Source: Mycobacterium marseillense (GTDB lineage: Bacteria > Actinomycetota > Actinomycetes > Mycobacteriales > Mycobacteriaceae). From it: a DNA stretch of 64,000 nt. Below the pieces are notes generated by a model, which was given only the letters and a program-made list of their open reading frames with translations, searched no databases and had not been told where the DNA came from. The position numbers and the translations under genes were made by a program. The stretch spans positions 2,542,001 to 2,606,000 of the forward strand of contig NZ_AP022584.1 of assembly GCF_010731675.1 (NCBI RefSeq), in the 5' to 3' direction. Shown in pieces: positions 58,376 through 64,000 of this stretch (positions are counted from its first letter, which is position 1; every line of letters begins with the position of its first letter).

Positions 58376-59680
58376 GGGTTGATGGTGTTGTCGCCGACCT
58401 GGCGGCCCCAGACGTACTCGATCGCATACGGCGATCCGGTGTCCAGGTGGTTGTAGGGCGCGATGCTGTTGCCGGTGTCCATCACCAGTTCGGGCGCCGG
58501 CCACAGGTCGCGGGTAACTTTCTGCCAGCATCCGGGGGCGCCCCCGGGGCCGCCGCGGGCGTTCACCCGGGGCAGGTTCTCGGGCCAGATGTAGGGGTTG
58601 GGCGCCCCGCCGACCACCCCCGGCGACGCCGCCCACCAGGGACGCGATGACGGGCACCGCGGACACCGGGTTCGCAATCAGCCCCAGTCCCGAGAGCACC
58701 TCGGTGTCCATGTTCAGCGAGTAGCCGTTGAAGCCGCCCTCGGCCGCCCCCGTCGCCGGCAAGGCGTCGTGTTCGCTGCGCATCAGGCAATAGATTTCGG
58801 GGCTGTAGGTGTCGAGCAGTTGGGCGGTCGGCACCAGATCGGCGGCGCCGCGCGCCAGGTACGGCCCGCCCTTGGTGAACAGGTCGGCCCCGGTGTTGCC
58901 GAACCCGGCCGCCGCCAACAACGCCTGATCCAAATCCTTTTGCTGCGCATTGATCGTGCGCGAGGTCACCACCGCGTTATTCAAAAAGTCGAACAGATCC
59001 GGCGACGCGTTCGCATAGGTATCCCCCAGCGCCGCCAACTGCTGAATATCCTTGCGCGCCTGCGGCATCCGCGGGTTCACCTCATCAAGAACCGCGTTCG
59101 CATTTACCACCGACTGGCCGAACTTCTCCCCCAGCCCCGCCAACGACTGCGCCGCCGCGCTCAACGTCAAATTCAACTTGACCGGATCAACCTTCTCCGC
59201 GATCGAGGTGATCGTCTGAAACAACGTGTTGATCTCGGTGGTCACCGACCGCGCATCCAGCACCGCATGCGGCGAAATCTTCTGCGGCGACGGGTTGGCC
59301 GGCGTCGTCAACGACACATACTTCCCACCGAACACCGTCGTCGCCTTGATATCGGCATTCACATTCGACGGAATCAGCTTCAAATACCGCGGATAAATCT
59401 CCAGCGTGAACTTGGCCGCCGGCTTGCCATCACGCACCGTCTCCGCGATCTTGCCCACCCGACCGATCTCCACCCCGTTATAGGTCACCTTCGACCCCGG
59501 ATCCATCACCAACCCAGCCCGCGACGCCACCATCGTCAACTCGGTCTTCGGGGTGAAGCCTCCGCGGAACTGGATGTATACGAGCGTGAAGATGATCGCG
59601 AGCACCACCACGACGACAAAGGTGTAGACCTTGTAGGGCGGGAGCCGGGAGTCGTTGATCTGAACGGGTGAGCCTTCCAT
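58372..59680 (-). pseudogene. MceA-like protein, copy 2, frameshifted
   Basis: The same gene as copy 1 to about residue 353, then a single extra C in the run 58617-58621 (five C; copy 1 has four) shifts the frame. The conserved C-terminus with the Gly-rich NARGGPGGAPGCW motif and GDNTINP is then lost and a foreign tail reads on to 58202, giving 492 residues. Either a real inactivation or a sequencing/assembly error in a homopolymer. The DNA encoding the lost end is intact downstream in another frame. Confidence 0.8.
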
Positions 59681-60001
59681 GGCGCTACACCACGAATCCG
59701 AAGGTCAATTTCGCGTCCGGCGGCAGCCAGGTATGCGGTTGGTTATTCAGATAACCCACCGTCGCCACCGCTGCCCCTCACGTCGGTGCCGCAGCCTGGC
59801 GGCGCTGCGGCAAATCACTCCCCCGACTCACTGCCCGTTACCAGGGGCTCTGTACACAGATGCAATAACGAAGACCAGTGCAATGTACCGCGACGCGGTG
59901 GCACGAACAAAGGAACGCGGAACAATCGCCCCCGCGCGCGTCAGACCGGCGATCATGCCGGCACGCGAATGATGGTTCCCGGCAACTGTTTCGCGCGCTA
60001 G
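58376..60001. repeat. 1.6 kb tandem direct repeat, unit B
   Basis: Second unit of the duplication, 1626 bases including the additional C. It ends exactly where copy 3 starts to be read from its 3' end, so the three genes sit head to tail. Confidence 0.9.
59681..59997. other. Intergenic region between mceA copies 2 and 3
   Basis: A 317-base gap, the twin of 58055-58371. A segment around GCAATGTACCGCG is also found, diverged, upstream of copy 3 (AAATGTACCGCG near 61432-61443). This suggests a shared promoter or leader element inherited with the duplication. Confidence 0.6.
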
Positions 60002-61329
60002 GGGTTGATGGTGTTGTCGCCGACCTGGCGGCCCCAGACGTACTCGATCGCATACGGCGATCCGGTGTCGAGGTGGTTGTAGGGCGCGAGGCTGTTTCCG
60101 GAGTCCATCACCAACTCCGGTGCGGGCCACAGGTCGCGCGTGATGGGCTGCCAGCAACCCGGGGCGCCGCCGGGGCCGCCGCGGGCGTTCACCCGGGGCA
60201 GGTTCTCGGGCCAGATGTAGGGGTTGGGCGCCCCGCCGACCACCCCCGCGATGCCCCCGAGTAGCGAGGCAATCACGGGCACGGTCGCTACCGGGTTGAG
60301 CAACAGCCCCAAACCGGAGGTGACCTCGGTGTTCATGTTCAGCGAGTAGCCGTTGAAGCCGCCTTCGGAGGCGCCGGTGATGGGCACGATTTCGTGGTAG
60401 TTGTACAGGGTGCAATAGATTTCCGGGCTGTAGGTGTCCAGCAGCTCCGCCGAGGGCACCAGGTCGGCCGCGCCCCGCGCCAGGTACGGCCCGCCCTTGG
60501 TGAACAGGTCGGCCCCGGTGTTGCCGAACCCGGCCGCCGCCAACAACGCCTGATCCAAATCCTTTTGCTGCGCATTGATCGTGCGCGAGGTCACCACCGC
60601 GTTATTCAAAAAGTCGAACAGATCCGGCGACGCGTTCGCATACGTATCCCCCAGCGCCGCCAACTGCTGAATGTCCTTGCGCGCCTGCGGCATCCGCGGG
60701 TTCACATCGTCGAGCAGCATATCGGCGTTCACCACCGACTGGCCGAACTTCTCCCCCAGCCCCGCCAACGACTGCGCCGCCGCGCTCAACGTCAAATTCA
60801 ACTTGACCGGATCGACCTTCTCCGCGATCGAGGTGATCGTCTGAAACAACGTGTTGATCTCAGTGGTCACCGACCGCGCATCCAGCACCGTGTGCGACGA
60901 GATCTTCTGCGGCGACGGGTTGGCCGGCGTCGTCAACGACACATACTTCCCACCGAACACCGTCGTCGCCTTGATATCGGCATTCACATTCGACGGGATC
61001 AGCTTCAAATACCGCGGATAGACCTCGAGGGTGAACTTGGCCGCCGGCTTGCCATCGCGCACCGTCTCCGCGATCTTGCCCACCCGGCCGATCTCCACCC
61101 CGTTATAGGTCACCTTCGACCCCGGATCCATCACCAGACCGGCCCGCGACGCCAACATCGTGAGGTTGGTCTTGGGCGTGAAGTCACCCCGGAACTGCCC
61201 GTAGACCAGGGCCAAAATCACCGCGAGCACGAGTAACGCGGCGACGGCCACCAGTTTGTACGGGGGCTTGCGCTGCGAGTTGATCTGCACGGGTGAACCG
61301 GGACTTGGTTGTCTCGACGTCACCGCCAC
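59998..61329 (-). CDS. MceA-like protein, copy 3
   Basis: A 443-residue MceA-like protein, the more diverged and possibly ancestral copy. It has its own N-terminus (PVQINSQRKPPYK, helix about 28-45) and its own segment near residues 300-350. The middle (about 60-290) and the extreme C-terminus are nearly identical to copies 1 and 2, at DNA level too. This mosaic identity points to gene conversion. Orphan like the others. Start at 61329 is the first good one; the exact start is uncertain. Confidence 0.83.
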   Translation of the reverse strand: MAVTSRQPSPGSPVQINSQRKPPYKLVAVAALLVLAVILALVYGQFRGDFTPKTNLTMLASRAGLVMDPGSKVTYNGVEIGRVGKIAETVRDGKPAAKFTLEVYPRYLKLIPSNVNADIKATTVFGGKYVSLTTPANPSPQKISSHTVLDARSVTTEINTLFQTITSIAEKVDPVKLNLTLSAAAQSLAGLGEKFGQSVVNADMLLDDVNPRMPQARKDIQQLAALGDTYANASPDLFDFLNNAVVTSRTINAQQKDLDQALLAAAGFGNTGADLFTKGGPYLARGAADLVPSAELLDTYSPEIYCTLYNYHEIVPITGASEGGFNGYSLNMNTEVTSGLGLLLNPVATVPVIASLLGGIAGVVGGAPNPYIWPENLPRVNARGGPGGAPGCWQPITRDLWPAPELVMDSGNSLAPYNHLDTGSPYAIEYVWGRQVGDNTINP

Positions 61330-61454
61330 CGCCCCTCACGTCCGCGCCACACGCCTTCGGCGCGGTGGCGTATCGCGCCCCCGTGGCCAGACCCCACACC
61401 AGGGGCTGCTGTGCGCACAAAGATCACTGAAATGTACCGCGATGGCCGCACTTG

Positions 61455-61472
61455 TGTGAACCACCATTCACA
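61455..61472. promoter_or_regulatory. Inverted repeat in the divergent mceA copy 3 / 61607 promoter region
   Basis: TGTGAA and TTCACA flank a 6-base spacer in the 277-base divergent region 61330-61606. The size suits a GntR- or TetR-type operator; Mce operons are often controlled by such regulators, but none is encoded beside it. Confidence 0.4.
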
Positions 61473-61606
61473 AAATTCGGACCGGTGCCTGATCCGGGAC
61501 TCAACTTTACGAGACGCGAGGACGCCTCGCGATCACCCGTCTCCGGTACCGATCCACGCGCCGGCGCACGGGTCTACGCTCGGATAGCGGTAAGGAAAGG
61601 TGCGCA

Positions 61607-62143
61607 ATGCTGGCAGCGTTCGGATTCGAATCCCTGGGCGTGGTCGTCGGGGACATGTATTTCGTCGACCCGTCCCCACTCGACGGTCAGGAAACCCCGG
61701 AGCGGGGAGTCAGACTCGAACTGCGCCTCGTCGACCGGGCCGCTCCCCAGGGGTCGATCTACGCGGGCGTCCCCATCGCCTTCACCCGCCCAGTGTGGCG
61801 GGTGGACCTGTTCGGATCCACCGAGAGCCCGCCAGGGACGCTGGACCGGGCCCACCACCACCCTCGTTTTGACGGGTGGGAGCCCGGACGCCGGCACTTC
61901 GTCCCCGAGCTGTCGGCCGACCCGGTGTCGTGGTTGGCCGGGCAGCTGGCCGACCCGGACGCCGTGCTGGCGCGGGCGGGCGTCGAGCCCGACGAAGTCA
62001 GCGACGCCGATAAGAAGGGGCTCGCCACGGCCGCCCCGGAGATCGTCGCCGCGGTGAAGCGGTTGCTCGACGGCGTGCGGGACGGGGAGCTGGCCCCGGC
62101 GCCTCCCGAGCCGGTCGCGGCCGCCCGTACCGGCTGGCTCTGA
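61607..62143 (+). CDS. Conserved hypothetical protein
   Basis: A 178-residue soluble protein that I do not recognise. The N-terminal 110 residues look beta-rich, with VVVGDMYFVDP, an arginine-rich strand and the HHHPRFDGWEPGRRHF stretch, followed by a helical C-terminal third. There is no signal peptide or membrane segment. AAGGAAAGG precedes the ATG. It runs in the same direction as the peroxidase gene 20 bases downstream, but that gene has its own leaderless-type promoter. Confidence 0.72.
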   Translation: MLAAFGFESLGVVVGDMYFVDPSPLDGQETPERGVRLELRLVDRAAPQGSIYAGVPIAFTRPVWRVDLFGSTESPPGTLDRAHHHPRFDGWEPGRRHFVPELSADPVSWLAGQLADPDAVLARAGVEPDEVSDADKKGLATAAPEIVAAVKRLLDGVRDGELAPAPPEPVAAARTGWL

Positions 62144-62150
62144 TCTGCGT

Positions 62151-62156
62151 TAGCGT
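62151..62156 (+). promoter_or_regulatory. Candidate -10 (TANNNT) for a leaderless transcript
   Basis: TAGCGT lies seven bases before the GTG start of the glutathione peroxidase gene; no ribosome binding site is present. Confidence 0.5.
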
Positions 62157-62163
62157 CTTCGGC

Positions 62164-62652
62164 GTGACCCTCAAAGACATCGCTCTGAACACACTCGACG
62201 GCCGGCCCACCACGCTCGCCGAATTGTCCGACGGCGCAACGCTCGTCGTCAACGTCGCCTCCAAATGCGGGCTGACTCCGCAGTACACCGCGCTCGAGAA
62301 ACTGGCCAAGGACTATCGCGACCGCGGCCTGACCGTCGTCGGCGTCCCCTGCAATCAGTTCATGGGCCAGGAACCCGGCACGGCCGACGAGATCCAGCAA
62401 TTCTGCTCGACGACCTACGGCGTGACGTTCCCGCTGCTGGCGAAGACCGACGTCAACGGCGACGACCGCCACCCGCTGTACGCCGAATTGACGAAGGCCG
62501 CCGACGCCGACGGCCAGGCGGGCGACATCCAGTGGAACTTCGAGAAGTTCCTGCTCGCGCCCGACGGTGCGGTGGTGCAGCGCTTCCGGCCCCGCACCGA
62601 GCCCGACGCCCCCGAGGTCATCAGCGCCATCGAGGAAGTGCTGCCACGGTAG
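62164..62652 (+). CDS. Glutathione peroxidase family (thiol peroxidase)
   Basis: A 162-residue glutathione peroxidase-fold enzyme. The peroxidatic cysteine is C35 in NVASKCGLTPQ. The Gln of NQFMGQEPG and the Trp of IQWNFEKF complete the catalytic site, and a second cysteine in EIQQFCSTTYG could form the resolving disulfide. Mycobacteria lack glutathione, so thioredoxin is the likely reductant. Start GTG at 62164 fits a leaderless transcript. Confidence 0.9.
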   Translation: MTLKDIALNTLDGRPTTLAELSDGATLVVNVASKCGLTPQYTALEKLAKDYRDRGLTVVGVPCNQFMGQEPGTADEIQQFCSTTYGVTFPLLAKTDVNGDDRHPLYAELTKAADADGQAGDIQWNFEKFLLAPDGAVVQRFRPRTEPDAPEVISAIEEVLPR

Positions 62653-62900
62653 GCCGGGTTTCTCTGTGAGAACGGCCCATATAACCAGTCAGCATTAGCA
62701 ACTTGCGACCGTTCGTGGGCACCTTCGCATCGCGACGAAATGGAACCCTTTGAAGCGCCGCTGAGTTAGCGCGTGCGTGTGCCATGTTTCGGTTCGGCGG
62801 ATCAGCGGGAAGTTACCCGGCAACGATCATGGCCCGGTAGTGATCCGGCCTTGAACCCGAGCGCACCGCCACGCGGCCGGCGAAGCTGACAAGGAGGGTA
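62653..62900. other. Intergenic region at a composition change
   Basis: A 248-base gap between the peroxidase and the GIY-YIG gene with no recognisable gene, tRNA or obvious attachment repeat. The sequence from here rightwards is less GC-rich than the rest of the window. Confidence 0.5.
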
Positions 62901-63758
62901 ATGGAACCAGAACTACATCACCTACGACCCGCACTGAATCCGATCCCCGTCCGCCCGCTGTTGGGCGGCCTGGACCCGGCCATGTGCAAGCTGCACTGCG
63001 CCGTGTGGAACCAGCGACACCACCCGATAGACGTTCTCGCCAGCGATTGGGACGAATGGGTCGGCTGGAGTCGTTGGCGTGGTGAACGTGATCACTTCAA
63101 CCGAGACTTCATATTTACGATGGCCCGCGAGCGGAAGACGTCGGATCAATGGCTGTTCGGGGGCATATTCGAGGTGGTCGGACGCAAGGCCATTCCAAAC
63201 GCGCGGTCATATGACCTAAACCTGCGCGACGACATCATGGGTGAGTACATCAAACGGCTGGTGATCAATTTTCGCCCTACGGGGCGAGGGATCCGGTTGA
63301 ACTTGGAGACGCACCTTGACCAGATGACTGTGGCGGCGATACACGAAAAGCCTTATGAGGGTGAGGCTTTTCCAGGTCACGACCTCATCAACCACACCCT
63401 ACGAGAGCTGCGGGTCATCGTTCGGCAGAACCGCCCCGACTGGCGTATCGCACTCGAATCCATGAAGGGCGTTTACGTCATACACGACCAGCAGACAGGG
63501 GAACCCTACGTCGGTGCGGCCTACGCCGACGAGGGCATTTGGCATCGTCTGTGCGCCTACGCCGACAGCTTGCATGGCAACAACGCCGGACTCAAGGCAC
63601 TGGTCGAAACCAAAGGGGTGGAATACGCGCTCGGAAATCTTCGCTTCGCCCTCCTCGAATTCTGGTCGAAACGCACCGAGGACCAGCGCGTCATCGACCG
63701 CGAGACTTACTGGAAGCAGGTCCTGCTGTCTCGGGCGCTCGGCAACAACCGAAATTAG
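62901..63758 (+). CDS. GIY-YIG nuclease family protein
   Basis: A 285-residue protein. The C-terminal part (about 186-280) is a GIY-YIG domain: GVY (190-192), YVG (203-205), catalytic-type R216 (WHRL) and metal-binding-type E268 (DRETYWK). The N-terminal 170 residues are an unrecognised domain with many aromatic and charged residues. AAGGAGGG precedes the ATG. Composition and codon use are unlike the mycobacterial core genes on the left, suggesting horizontal gain. Roles range from restriction or phage defence to homing; nothing here decides. Confidence 0.75.
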   Translation: MEPELHHLRPALNPIPVRPLLGGLDPAMCKLHCAVWNQRHHPIDVLASDWDEWVGWSRWRGERDHFNRDFIFTMARERKTSDQWLFGGIFEVVGRKAIPNARSYDLNLRDDIMGEYIKRLVINFRPTGRGIRLNLETHLDQMTVAAIHEKPYEGEAFPGHDLINHTLRELRVIVRQNRPDWRIALESMKGVYVIHDQQTGEPYVGAAYADEGIWHRLCAYADSLHGNNAGLKALVETKGVEYALGNLRFALLEFWSKRTEDQRVIDRETYWKQVLLSRALGNNRN

Positions 63759-63847
63759 CCTCATGAGCCAGCATTCACGCCGGCGACGACGATCGGCGCC
63801 AGACGCGAGGTGCTCTGTGGCCGCGCGCAACCTCCTGGAGGTAACAG

Positions 63848-64000
63848 TTGGGCGTTCACCAAGACCGACTCGCTGAGCTACTTCGTACTCGTTTGGGTTT
63901 CAGCGAAGCAGACAAGGCCCCACGTCCAAAGCTGGCTGTCATGCCGGCCGACGGTCGGGCACAGGTAATGGATCTATACCGCACCCTCGGTGGCGTTCAC
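63848..64000 (+). CDS. Start of an unrecognised gene, cut by the window edge
   Basis: An open frame from TTG at 63848 to the right end (51 codons, no stop). GGAGGT lies five bases before the TTG and an in-frame stop (TAA at 63842) excludes any earlier start. The peptide begins LGVHQDRLAELL and looks like a normal soluble protein. The product is unknown. It is probably co-transcribed with the GIY-YIG gene about 90 bases upstream. Confidence 0.5.
   Translation, partial: MGVHQDRLAELLRTRLGFSEADKAPRPKLAVMPADGRAQVMDLYRTLGGVH

Noticed and set aside
1..64000. tRNA, rRNA, CRISPR array, insertion sequence
   Set aside because: Looked for in gaps by eye; no cloverleaf, repeat-spacer pattern or transposase-like protein was seen.

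Overview
The window is high-GC DNA from a slow-growing mycobacterium, probably of the Mycobacterium avium complex or a close relative. It carries a DevR/DevS (DosR/DosS) pair, a secreted mycobacterial hemophore-type protein, an 18 kDa-antigen small heat-shock protein, UdgX, MceA-like proteins, an IdeR-type iron box and several promoters of the mycobacterial leaderless type. No tRNA, rRNA or CRISPR array was seen. The species call is an inference from gene content.

Layout. 1-2727 (minus): distal part of an Mrp/Mnh-type cation/proton antiporter operon (E-F-G-MbhD-B-C), running off the left edge. 3053-9209: hemophore-like protein, type IB topoisomerase, ThDP-dependent pyruvate oxidase-like enzyme, UdgX, hemerythrin-like protein and a membrane-anchored sensor-domain protein. 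9264-17512: general metabolism and redox (aldo/keto reductase, SDR, GlgX, zinc alcohol dehydrogenase, GAF-ANTAR regulator, type II NADH dehydrogenase-like protein, DUF1360 protein). 17572-24737: stress and signalling block (MerR/HspR-like regulator beside hsp18, PAS-ANTAR protein, DevS-DevR, Acg-like nitroreductase with DosR-type boxes, a MacS-like kinase and its regulator). 24745-28947: acyltransferase, small membrane protein, APC-like permease and an unrecognised protein.

28962-35184 (minus) looks like one operon: fatty acyl-AMP ligase/ACP/reductase fusion, a ferritin-like di-iron protein annotated by family as metal-dependent hydrolase, an alpha/beta hydrolase and a ferredoxin-linked reductase. 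It reads as an acyl-to-aldehyde pathway with an oxygenase-like partner. Behind it lie a lipid-kinase-like protein, an SDR and a DMT-type membrane protein.

38776-56636 is the most notable region: a three-gene operon (formyltransferase, DHA2-type MFS exporter, 5081-residue NRPS) preceded by a 17/19 match to the IdeR iron box. The NRPS reads C-A-T-E-C-A-T-C-A-T-C-A-T-R. Modules 2 and 4 have nearly identical binding pockets with a Glu like ornithine pockets, module 3 has a Glu-like pocket, and release is reductive. Together these suggest an exochelin-like, formyl-hydroxamate peptide siderophore with a C-terminal aldehyde or alcohol. Product and substrates are inferred.

56747-61329 holds three tandem mceA-like genes. 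Two are part of an almost perfect 1.6 kb direct repeat, and the middle copy is frameshifted. 61607-62652 has a conserved hypothetical and a glutathione peroxidase. From about 62.7 kb base composition shifts and a GIY-YIG nuclease protein appears, followed by the start of another gene at the right edge; this may be the border of an acquired segment.
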